From: Verrucomicrobiales bacterium
Lineage (GTDB): Bacteria > Verrucomicrobiota > Verrucomicrobiia > Verrucomicrobiales > V1-33
Reading direction: 5' to 3'
NCBI GenBank assembly: GCA_023253575.1
Contig: JALRGB010000405.1
Coordinates: 1-18,196, forward strand
DNA: 18,196 nt
Below are positions 6,362 through 13,030 of the stretch, in pieces (position 1 is the first letter of the stretch; every line of letters starts with the position of its first letter). The position numbers and the translations under genes were made by a program. The notes under the pieces are model-generated. The model worked only from the letters and a program-made list of their open reading frames with translations. It had not been told where the DNA came from and did no database searches.

Positions 6362-6637
6362 TTAGAGCATTTCGACATTTTTACGTTCGAAGAACTGGAG
6401 TTCTTCGGCGGTCATTTCGCGGGCGCAGAGGACGCGATATTTTTTGCCATCGGTCCAGAAGAGCGAGAAGATGCCGCGATTATTGATGGATTTGCCGAGG
6501 TTGAAGTATCTGGCTTCGCCTCCTCCGTCGCCTTCAGGAAGCAGGCGAATGCTGAAGGGATCCTCGAAAGACTCTTCGATTTCGCGGGGGAGGACCGCTT
6601 TCAGTTCAAACGGGGCATCAAGCCAGTCGAAATCCAT
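6362..6637 (-). CDS. BrnT-like ribonuclease toxin
   Basis: The 91-aa product matches the BrnT core (RelE-like fold) in its central and C-terminal parts. FEDPFSIRLLPEGD corresponds to the family's F-D-P-L segment, EARYFNLGKS to the E-R-x-x-x-L-G segment, and YRVLCAREMTAEE to the R-I-I-S-A-R-x-x-x-x-E segment. The catalytic-region Args are Arg68 and Arg73. The N terminus MDFDWLDAPF keeps the aromatic/acidic start but lacks the usual KHGVSFEEA segment; ELKAVLPREIEES stands in its place. BrnT cleaves RNA and is neutralised by the antitoxin encoded downstream. The assignment rests on motif pattern and gene order; activity is unproven. Confidence 0.68.
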   Translation of the reverse strand: MDFDWLDAPFELKAVLPREIEESFEDPFSIRLLPEGDGGGEARYFNLGKSINNRGIFSLFWTDGKKYRVLCAREMTAEELQFFERKNVEML

Positions 6638-6752
6638 GAGGTAAAAATGGGGAAGTGGGGGGCGATCAAGGGTGAGGGTACTCTGGGATTGCGGGAATGG
6701 CCCAACATCTTTTTTCAGAGGACCTCATTTTTTCCACCGGTGCGGGCGGGTG

Positions 6753-7139
6753 CTAATCGGGTTGAGCGGGCTGGATGAGTTCGATTTCGTACCCTTCGGG
6801 GGCGTCGATGAAGGCGAAGGTTGAGCCGGTGCTGGTGACGGTGGGGCCATCGGAGAGGGGAAATCCTTTGGCGGCGGCGTGTTCGGCGAAGGCGGCCAGA
6901 TCGGGGACTTCGAAGGCGAGGTGGGTCAAGTCTGGACCGACGATGACCGGACCGCTGGCTGGAAACGAGCAAATTTCCAGCAATTCCTGACTGCCAGGAG
7001 TTTCCAGGAAGACGAGTTCTGAGCCGCGTGGCGACTTGTGGCGGCGGACTTCACGCAAGCCGAGGACGTCGGTGTAGAAGGCGACGGTTTTTTCCAGATC
7101 GGCGACGCGGTAGCGGGTGTGGAGCAATTTGGTGACCAT
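6753..7139 (-). CDS. VOC-family protein, glyoxalase I-like (lactoylglutathione lyase)
   Basis: The 128-aa protein has the two beta-alpha-beta-beta-beta modules of the vicinal oxygen chelate fold. All four glyoxalase I metal ligands can be placed: His7 (KLLHTRYRV), Glu55 (QELLEICSF), His73 (LTHLAFEV) and Glu120 (GYEIELIQP). FYTDVLGLRE is the family signature. Glyoxalase I isomerises the hemithioacetal of methylglyoxal and a thiol to the lactoyl-thioester. The full ligand set supports a lyase, but other VOC enzymes share it. ATG 7139 was chosen because homology begins there; a start at 7199 would add a Pro-rich stretch with no family match. It is divergent from the amidase gene. Confidence 0.87.
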   Translation of the reverse strand: MVTKLLHTRYRVADLEKTVAFYTDVLGLREVRRHKSPRGSELVFLETPGSQELLEICSFPASGPVIVGPDLTHLAFEVPDLAAFAEHAAAKGFPLSDGPTVTSTGSTFAFIDAPEGYEIELIQPAQPD

Positions 7140-7256
7140 GGGGACTGGGGTGGGCGGGTGGATTTGGGATGGGGGTGATATGGCGACTAAAGCGGGCATC
7201 GGGGATCGGGGAAATGAAATCGCGGCGAGATTGCGTGCAAAATTCGCGGGCGCTCG

Positions 7257-7285
7257 TTGCGAGCGGCGGAATCGACGCCTACGAT
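7257..7285 (+). promoter_or_regulatory. Possible sigma-70 promoter for the Tat-type amidase
   Basis: TTGCGA (7257-7262) and TACGAT (7280-7285) are separated by exactly 17 nt; each matches consensus at four of six positions. Transcription would start around 7292, leaving a leader of only a few nucleotides before ATG 7299. This fits the absence of a clear ribosome-binding site. Confidence 0.35.
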
Positions 7286-7298
7286 AAGCGGCACGACT

Positions 7299-8306
7299 AT
7301 GGAGGAGCTGTTTCCCCTCAATTCCCGTTTTTGTACTCGGCGCCGCGCCTTGGGCTTGATTGCTGGCGGGGCGGCATTGGCATTGGCCTCGAGGGGTGAG
7401 GCGGCGTGGAAGCTGGTGACGCTGGACGGGCAGGAGTATGTTACTGTTCAGGGTATCAAGGAGTTCTACAAATTTACGGCTGTGGAGCGCAGTGGAGCGA
7501 CGGTGGCGTTGCGTTCTGCTCGGTTGGTCTTGCGATTGCGCTCAGGCAGCCAGGAAATGTATGTGAACGGGGTGAAGTTTATGCTTAGCCTGCCGGTGAC
7601 CAGTCAGGGGAACGACGTATTGGTTTCGCGGATTGATCTTTCTAAGCTGATTGATCCGGTGTTGCGCCCGAGCCATATTGCGAAGGGGCCGCCATTTACC
7701 ACGGTGGTGGTGGATCCCGGGCATGGTGGGCATGATTCCGGGGCTCGCGGGGTGTTTGGGAATGAAGAGACCTACGCGCTGGACACGAGTCTGCGCTTGG
7801 CGCGGCTCTTGCAGGCCCGCGGTCTTAAAGTGTTGATGACAAGAACGCGGGACAGCTATCCTAGTTTGCCACAGAGGGTGGCGGCGGCCAATGCGGCGCC
7901 CTCGAGTATTTTTGTCAGCGTGCATTTTAATTCTGGCGGCAGCAATGCGCAGGGGGTTGAGACGTATGCTCTGGCGCCCCAGGGGACGAATCGGAGTCGG
8001 AAGGAGGACAATGAGAATGATGCGGTGCGGTTTCGCGGTAACTCCCGTGATTCTGAAAATATTGCGCTCGCCACGGCGGTGCATGCTTCGATGCTGTATC
8101 AATTAAAAGCGGTGGATCGCGGGGTATTGCGGGACCGGTGGTTTTTGCTCAAGGGGATTCAGACGCCGGGGATTCTGGTGGAAGGAGGCTTTATTACCAG
8201 CCCGGCGGAATGTGCTAAAATTCACACGCCGCAGTATCGCGAGCGTCTGGCGGGATCGATTGCGGCAGGGATTATGAATTACCGGAATGCCTTACGGCGG
8301 TCATGA
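7299..8306 (+). CDS. N-acetylmuramoyl-L-alanine amidase (Amidase_3), Tat-type signal
   Basis: This 335-aa zinc enzyme should cut the amide bond between MurNAc and the stem peptide in the periplasm during cell separation. Residues 13-31 carry an Arg-Arg-Arg start and an Ala/Gly core (TRRRALGLIAGGAALALA), a Tat-like signal. A small N-terminal domain (about 36-128) begins WKLVTLDGQEYVTVQ, like the stalk domains of copper amine oxidases. The catalytic domain has VVVDPGHGGHDSGA (His142), Glu156/157 in GNEETY, SVHFNSG (His209) and LVEGGF (Glu295), the full zinc-ligand and catalytic set. A charged insert (RKEDNENDAVRFRGNS) precedes the DSENIALA helix. ATG 7299 is chosen over TTG 7257, which falls inside a likely promoter. 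Confidence 0.93.
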   Translation: MEELFPLNSRFCTRRRALGLIAGGAALALASRGEAAWKLVTLDGQEYVTVQGIKEFYKFTAVERSGATVALRSARLVLRLRSGSQEMYVNGVKFMLSLPVTSQGNDVLVSRIDLSKLIDPVLRPSHIAKGPPFTTVVVDPGHGGHDSGARGVFGNEETYALDTSLRLARLLQARGLKVLMTRTRDSYPSLPQRVAAANAAPSSIFVSVHFNSGGSNAQGVETYALAPQGTNRSRKEDNENDAVRFRGNSRDSENIALATAVHASMLYQLKAVDRGVLRDRWFLLKGIQTPGILVEGGFITSPAECAKIHTPQYRERLAGSIAAGIMNYRNALRRS

Positions 8307-8342
8307 GCGGTGGGGGCGGCGAATTTTCCTCGGTAATAGAAC

Positions 8343-8387
8343 TGGGTGGTCCCGCGTCCGGCGTCTTGACGCTCTTGATTTTGTCCC
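8343..8387 (+). promoter_or_regulatory. T-box-antiterminator-like sequence in the transketolase leader
   Basis: Directly after an AATAGAAC run, bases 8343-8356 read TGGGTGGTCCCGCG, which differs from the T-box consensus AGGGTGGTACCGCG at two positions. GTCCC follows at 8383-8387, as in many T-box terminators. A short GCGTC/GACGC inverted repeat (8354-8358 with 8368-8372) lies between. Only 36 nt separate the motif from the amidase stop, so there is no room for Stem I and its specifier loop unless they overlap the coding sequence. Chance resemblance is a serious alternative. Confidence 0.22.
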
Positions 8388-8445
8388 TTAGGTGCCCGCC
8401 TTCCGCTTTCTGCGGATGCTGGTGTTTTGGGGGCTGCTGCCAATC

Positions 8446-8472
8446 GGGCGGCCCGAGGCCCCAGTGCCGCCC
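8446..8472 (+). other. GC-only hairpin in the transketolase 5' leader
   Basis: GGGCGGC (8446-8452) and GCCGCCC (8466-8472) are perfect complements around a 13-nt loop. The stem ends 33 nt before ATG 8506 and no T-run follows, so an intrinsic terminator is unlikely. It may structure the leader or affect translation. Confidence 0.4.
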
Positions 8473-8505
8473 ATTATCACTGTCCTCGTCGCCTGTCTCT
8501 TTCTC

Positions 8506-10479
8506 ATGAATACTGCCATCCTTGCCCTAGCTGCCAACGAAGCCCGTGGTCTTGCCATGGACGCCGTCCATAAATGCTCGTCCGGTCACCTTGGTCTTCC
8601 CTTGGGGGCGGCCGAAATCGGAGCTGTGCTTTTTGGCGAGTGTCTGGTGTGTGATCCGGCTGCTCCTCGCTGGTTAAACCGTGACCGGTTTATTTTGAGT
8701 GCGGGGCATGGATCGATGTTTTTGTATTCTTGGCTGCATCTGGCTGGGTATGATTTGTCGATTGATCAGGTCGCGGCCTTCCGGGTTTTGCATTCGATGA
8801 CGCCTGGACATCCGGAGTTTCGTGAGACGCCTGGGGTGGAGAGCACGACCGGGCCACTGGGGCAGGGGGTGGCCAATGGTGTCGGGTATGCCGTGAGCGG
8901 CAAGATGGCAGCGGCCACGTACAATACTGGGGAGCACGTCCTTTTTGATCATCATATTGTGGTGCTGGCTGGGGATGGATGTTTGCAGGAGGGGGTGGCC
9001 ATGGAAGCGGCGTCCTTTGCGGGTCACAACGGTCTGGACAATTTGATTCTTATTTACGATTCCAACGATGTGACGTTGGATGCGATGGCAAAAGTCACGC
9101 AGAGCGAGGATGCGGCGAAGAAGTTTGAGGCGATGGGTTGGGATGTGGTGACGATTGATGGCCATGATTTTTCCGCGATTCATGCGGCGGTGGAGCAGGC
9201 CAAGGGGGCGGATAACGGACGTCCGAAGTTTATCATTGCGAAGACTGAGATTGGTCGCGGCATTCCTGAAGTGGCGGGCACGGCCAAGGCTCATGGTGAA
9301 GGCGGCGCCAAATTTGTGGACGAGGCCAAGAAAAACCTCGGACTGCCGGAAGGAACGCATTTTTTCGTCAGCGAGCAAGTTCGTGGGTATTTCAACGAGT
9401 TAAAGACGAAGCGCGCGGCGGCTCATGCCGCTTGGCAGGAGACGTTTGCGGCGTGGGCGGTGGCTCAGCCGGAATTGAAGCGCCAGCTGGATGCGGCGCT
9501 GGCGAACGAATTGCCGGGCGATTTGCTGCAGCGCATACCCGAATTTTCCGCCGACGGGAAATCAGCGACGCGCAACAGTGGCGGTGAAATCCTGCAAGTG
9601 GTGGCCAAGGCCGTGCCACATTTTATCACCGGCAGCGCCGACCTCTTTGGTAGCACCAAAAACTACATCAAAGACGGCGGTGATTTTTCCGCTAGCAATC
9701 CCCGGGGGCGCAACATTTGGTTTGGTATCCGCGAGCATGCCATGGCCGCGCTTTGCAATGGCATCGCTTATGACGGCCTCTTCCGTGCCAGTAGCGCGAC
9801 GTTCCTTGTCTTCGCAGATTATTGCCGCCCTAGCATCCGCTTGGCCGCTCTGGCCGGGCTGCCGGTCACCTACATTTTTACTCACGACTCGGTTGGCGTG
9901 GGCGAAGACGGCCCTACTCACCAGCCGGTGGAAACCATCAGCGGACTCCGGGTCATCCCCAATCTCGACGTGATCCGGCCGGCTGACGCCGAGGAGACGG
10001 CGGCCTCTTTCGTGGCGGCCCTCGAACGCACCGACGGCCCTACCTTGCTGGCACTCAGCCGTCAAGATCTGCCGCATCTCGGTTTGGCCAGCGTGCAGAC
10101 CCGGCGTGATGGCGTTTTTCACGGCGGCTACATCCTGAAACACGAAACCGCCCCGCTGACGGCCATCGTCATCGCCACCGGCTCAGAAGTGCAACATGCG
10201 GTGGCCGCCGCCCAAGACCAGCCCGGGGTGCGCGTCGTCTCGCTGCCGTGCTTCGAACGCTTCGACCGCCAATCGCAGGAATATCGCGACAGCGTCCTGC
10301 CTCCATCGTGCCGGAAACGAGTTGCCATCGAGGCCGGTGTCGCCGGCCTGTGGTGGAAATACGTCGGCACCGAAGGCAAGGTCATCGGCATCGATCGCTT
10401 CGGCATCTCGGCTCCGGGAAATACCGTCTTTAAAGAACTCGGGATCACTCCGGAAGCCGTGACCCGGGCCCTGGCCTGA
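8506..10479 (+). CDS. tkt: Transketolase
   Basis: The 657-aa cytoplasmic enzyme transfers two-carbon ketol units between sugar phosphates using thiamine diphosphate and Mg, in the non-oxidative pentose phosphate pathway. Length fits full transketolases. Blocks: MDAVHKCSSGHLGLPLG (18-34), LSAGHGSMFLYSWLHLAGY (64-82), TTGPLGQGVANGVG (114-127), the ThDP motif GDGCLQEGV to DSNDVT (156-190), then FGIREHAMAALCNGIAYDGL with the activating Glu, and THDSVGVGEDGPTHQPVE. The family SGHPGAPMG appears here as SGHLGLPLG. The frame is open from GTG 8392, but homology starts at ATG 8506 and the extra segment overlaps leader structures. No Shine-Dalgarno is visible. Wobble bases are G/T-rich up to about 9390 and strongly C-rich afterwards. 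Confidence 0.97.
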   Translation: MNTAILALAANEARGLAMDAVHKCSSGHLGLPLGAAEIGAVLFGECLVCDPAAPRWLNRDRFILSAGHGSMFLYSWLHLAGYDLSIDQVAAFRVLHSMTPGHPEFRETPGVESTTGPLGQGVANGVGYAVSGKMAAATYNTGEHVLFDHHIVVLAGDGCLQEGVAMEAASFAGHNGLDNLILIYDSNDVTLDAMAKVTQSEDAAKKFEAMGWDVVTIDGHDFSAIHAAVEQAKGADNGRPKFIIAKTEIGRGIPEVAGTAKAHGEGGAKFVDEAKKNLGLPEGTHFFVSEQVRGYFNELKTKRAAAHAAWQETFAAWAVAQPELKRQLDAALANELPGDLLQRIPEFSADGKSATRNSGGEILQVVAKAVPHFITGSADLFGSTKNYIKDGGDFSASNPRGRNIWFGIREHAMAALCNGIAYDGLFRASSATFLVFADYCRPSIRLAALAGLPVTYIFTHDSVGVGEDGPTHQPVETISGLRVIPNLDVIRPADAEETAASFVAALERTDGPTLLALSRQDLPHLGLASVQTRRDGVFHGGYILKHETAPLTAIVIATGSEVQHAVAAAQDQPGVRVVSLPCFERFDRQSQEYRDSVLPPSCRKRVAIEAGVAGLWWKYVGTEGKVIGIDRFGISAPGNTVFKELGITPEAVTRALA

Positions 10480-10494
10480 ATCGGTGAGTAGCCC

Positions 10495-10513
10495 GCCCCG
10501 CTTCATGCGGGGC
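10495..10513 (+). terminator. Hairpin after transketolase, likely terminator
   Basis: GCCCCGC (10495-10501) and GCGGGGC (10507-10513) form a perfect 7-bp stem with a TTCAT loop, beginning 16 nt after the tkt stop. G-rich sequence, not a T-run, follows, so it is either a non-canonical terminator or an mRNA 3'-end protector. Confidence 0.55.
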
Positions 10514-10644
10514 AGGGGGTGGGAGGGGTTGCCGCGCCAGAGCCGCCGGTCTTTCTTGGCGGGGCGATAGGGCGTTCGGTATGCGGCGGTGGGGCGGTCT
10601 TATTTATGGGCCGCAGAAATTTTCCGAGTGCCTTTTTTCGGCGA

Positions 10645-10673
10645 TTGTGAGTAGGGTGGGGTCGACTTATTTT
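10645..10673 (+). promoter_or_regulatory. Possible promoter for the lactonase gene
   Basis: TTGTGA (10645-10650) and TATTTT (10668-10673) lie 17 nt apart, each matching the sigma-70 consensus at four of six positions. They sit in an AT-richer patch about 60 nt ahead of the chosen ATG at 10731. The spacing is right but the hexamers are weak. Confidence 0.3.
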
Positions 10674-10730
10674 TCGCGTCGATTCTGTTTCATGGTGGGG
10701 CGGATGTGGCGCGGGAGCTTTTATTTTATC

Positions 10731-12017
10731 ATGCCATTTATTTTTCCAAAGCGATGCTCCGGAATTTCCGGGTCTTTACGGCGGTTTATTTCCGTTGGGG
10801 CAGTGGCGTCGATGGTGGTGGGGATGATGATTCCACAGGTGCGTGGGCAATCGGCGGATGCGCCGTTGATGGCGTATGTTGGCACCTTTAGTTCGCCCTT
10901 GCGTGATGTATTGCCGACGCAGGTGGATTTGCCTCCTGGGAATGGTCGGGGCATTCATTTGTTTCAGGTCGATCGTTTAACGGGGGTGTTGTCGGCGTGC
11001 GGCGTGTACGAGCAGGGGACGAGTCCGAGTGATCTGGTGGTCAATGCGGCTGGAACGGTGGTGTATTCAGCGAATGAGACGGACCGGGTGGGTGATGAAA
11101 ACGAAGGGACGGTCAGTGCGTTGGCCATTGACCGTGCGGACGGGAAACTGCGGTTGTTGAACACCGTGCGTTCGGGTGGGGCGGGGCCGACGCATGTCAG
11201 TATTCATCCCTCAGGACGGTTTCTGCTGGTGGCCAATTATTTTGGCGGATCGGTGGCGGTTTTGCCGATTTTGCCTGATGGCCGGCTGGCGGAGGCCACG
11301 GATGTCAAAATTGATGCGGGGACGGTGGGGCCGACCCGGGCGACGAATGCGCCTCCCGGGAGTTTTGCCTTTAGCGGACACGATCGGACTCATGCGCACA
11401 TGATCGAAGCCGATGCGTCTGGCAAATTCGTCATTCATTCAGACTTAGGCCTAGACCGGCTTTTTCTCTGGAAATTTGATGCGGAGCGCGGGGTGCTGGC
11501 ACCCAACGATCCGGCGGCCGTGGCGCTGCCGCCAGGCGATGGGCCGCGCCATTTCCATTTTCATCCGAATGGCCGGTGGTTGTATTCGCTGCAAGAGGAG
11601 GGGTCGACGGTGGTTCTTTTCGACTATGAAGCCGCCACTGGCCGTCTCAGTTCTCGGCAGACGGTGTCCAGTTTGCCACCCGGCTATGCGGGCAGCAATT
11701 TTTGTTCAGGCATTCTGGTGTCGGGCGACGGGCGCTTTGTGTATGCGGGCAACCGGTTGCACGACAGTATTTCCATTTTTGCCATTGAAGATGACGGTCG
11801 GCTGACCTGGGTGGGAGAGGAATGGACGCGTGGGAATTACCCGCGGAGTTTTAATTTTGATCCCTCGGGTCGGTTTTTGTATTCCTGCAACCAGCGGGCG
11901 GATGCGATCACGTCGTTTCGGGTGGATGCGGCCAGTGGGCGACTGACTTTTACCGGTCAGTACACCCCGGTGGGGAATCCTTCAGCGATCGTTTTTCTGG
12001 ATCTGGCGGCGAAATAA
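10731..12017 (+). CDS. Exported lactonase, seven-bladed beta-propeller (6-phosphogluconolactonase/YbhE type)
   Basis: The 428-aa product has an N-terminal export signal (Lys/Arg-rich start, then FISVGAVASMVVGMMIPQV, cleavage likely near VRGQS). A propeller of the Lactonase family follows. Repeated blade motifs are visible: MAYVGTF, GTSPSDLVVN, GPTHVSIHPSGRFLLVANY, GPRHFHFHPNGRWLYSLQEE, SGDGRFVYAGNR, YPRSFNFDPSGRFLYSCNQ and a closing GNPSAIVFLDL. Cytoplasmic members hydrolyse 6-phosphogluconolactone. With an export signal this one more likely acts on unphosphorylated sugar lactones in the periplasm, which is inference. Longer starts (10692, 10581) are open, but ATG 10731 gives the best signal peptide. 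Its TAA lies in the stem of an inverted repeat shared with the convergent gene. Confidence 0.88.
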   Translation: MPFIFPKRCSGISGSLRRFISVGAVASMVVGMMIPQVRGQSADAPLMAYVGTFSSPLRDVLPTQVDLPPGNGRGIHLFQVDRLTGVLSACGVYEQGTSPSDLVVNAAGTVVYSANETDRVGDENEGTVSALAIDRADGKLRLLNTVRSGGAGPTHVSIHPSGRFLLVANYFGGSVAVLPILPDGRLAEATDVKIDAGTVGPTRATNAPPGSFAFSGHDRTHAHMIEADASGKFVIHSDLGLDRLFLWKFDAERGVLAPNDPAAVALPPGDGPRHFHFHPNGRWLYSLQEEGSTVVLFDYEAATGRLSSRQTVSSLPPGYAGSNFCSGILVSGDGRFVYAGNRLHDSISIFAIEDDGRLTWVGEEWTRGNYPRSFNFDPSGRFLYSCNQRADAITSFRVDAASGRLTFTGQYTPVGNPSAIVFLDLAAK

Positions 12018-12036
12018 CCCGGTGGCGGCGGGTTAT
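12014..12036. terminator. Bidirectional hairpin carrying both convergent stop codons
   Basis: ATAACCCG (12014-12021) and CGGGTTAT (12029-12036) are perfect complements around a 7-nt loop. The left arm contains the lactonase TAA (12015-12017) and the right arm contains the reverse-strand TAA of the isomerase-like gene (12033-12035). The symmetric form and placement suggest a shared terminator or 3'-end stabiliser, although no U-tract follows on either strand. Confidence 0.6.
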
Positions 12037-12935
12037 ACGTCGCACAAGCGGACGGCCTGCTGGAGGGAGGCGAGTTTGTCGGGTTTGGCAGGGATGAATT
12101 CTTGGGCTACGTGGCCTTTGAATCCGGTGTCGACGATGGCTTTCATGATGGCTGGATAGTTGAGCTCTTGGGATTCGTCGATTTCATGGCGTCCTGGCAC
12201 GCCGCCGGTGTGGTAGTGAGCGAAGTAAGGATGATCGCGTTTGATGGTGGCGATGATATCGCCTTCCATGATTTGCATGTGGTAGATGTCGTAGAGGAGC
12301 TTGAAGTTTTCCGAGCTCACGGCCTTGCAGAGTTCCACGCCCCAGGCGCTGGTATCGCATTGGTAATCAGGGTGATTTACGCGGCTATTGAGCAATTCCA
12401 TGACCAGGGTGACCCCGTGTTTTTCCGCGAAGGGTAGGGCTTTTTTAAGGCCTTCGGCGCATATTTTGAGACCATCATCATCGCTGAGGCCGTCGCGATT
12501 GCCGGAGAAGACGATGACATGTCGGGCGCCGAAGTTGGCGGTTTCTTTGATATGGCGTTCCAGTCCGGAGGCGAGAGCCTCGTGATATTCGCGGCGGTTA
12601 AAGCCTTTTTCGATGCCGCCGAGTTTGGTGTCTCCGGGGCCTTTGATGCTGATGCCGCCGACCATGGCGCAGGTGAGATCAAATTTTTTCAAGGTGGGAA
12701 AGTCATTGATGCCGACGAGGTCGATCGACGACAGTCCCATTTCTTTGCTGGCGCGGCAGAGGTCCTCGAGCGGGATGCCTTCGTAGCACCATTGGCAGAC
12801 CGAATGGTTGATATGGCCTTTCAGTCCGGAGGCGGCGTCGGCGGCCTGGACGCGATGGGAGAGGCTGGCGGCGGCGAGAGTGGCGGCCGATCCTTGGAAA
12901 AATGATCGGCGGGTGCGAGCGGTGGATGAGTGCAT
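12033..12935 (-). CDS. Hydroxypyruvate-isomerase-like sugar phosphate isomerase/epimerase, Tat-exported
   Basis: The 300-aa protein is a xylose-isomerase-like TIM barrel. The N terminus TRTRRSFFQGSAATLAAAS is a Tat-type signal with a cut near VQAAD. Metal ligands fit the family: Glu180 (LVMELLN), Asp216 (LLYDIYHMQIMEGD), His242 (FAHYHTGGVPGRHE) and Glu279 (VAQEF). The DIYHMQIMEGD and VPGRHE blocks are typical of hydroxypyruvate isomerase (Hyi), which interconverts hydroxypyruvate and tartronate semialdehyde. Exported homologues are common in planctomycetes and verrucomicrobia and have unknown substrates. ATG 12935 is preferred, since it places the twin Arg at residues 9-10; an upstream ATG at 12989 would add 18 residues. 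It is convergent with the exported lactonase, with which it could share a sugar-acid substrate (inference). Confidence 0.88.
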   Translation of the reverse strand: MHSSTARTRRSFFQGSAATLAAASLSHRVQAADAASGLKGHINHSVCQWCYEGIPLEDLCRASKEMGLSSIDLVGINDFPTLKKFDLTCAMVGGISIKGPGDTKLGGIEKGFNRREYHEALASGLERHIKETANFGARHVIVFSGNRDGLSDDDGLKICAEGLKKALPFAEKHGVTLVMELLNSRVNHPDYQCDTSAWGVELCKAVSSENFKLLYDIYHMQIMEGDIIATIKRDHPYFAHYHTGGVPGRHEIDESQELNYPAIMKAIVDTGFKGHVAQEFIPAKPDKLASLQQAVRLCDV

Positions 12936-13030
12936 TCCGTCATGATAGGCGCCAGGACGGTGAAAGCGCAATTTTTTGATGTTCCTCATTTCTGCTCGCT
13001 TTCGGAGGGATTTCCGGCAAACAATACACC

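Noticed and set aside
8392..8505. N-terminal extension of transketolase with a hydrophobic, signal-like stretch
   Set aside because: Transketolase is cytoplasmic, homology starts at the 8506 ATG, and the extension overlaps leader hairpins. It would be translated only from a GTG without a ribosome-binding site.
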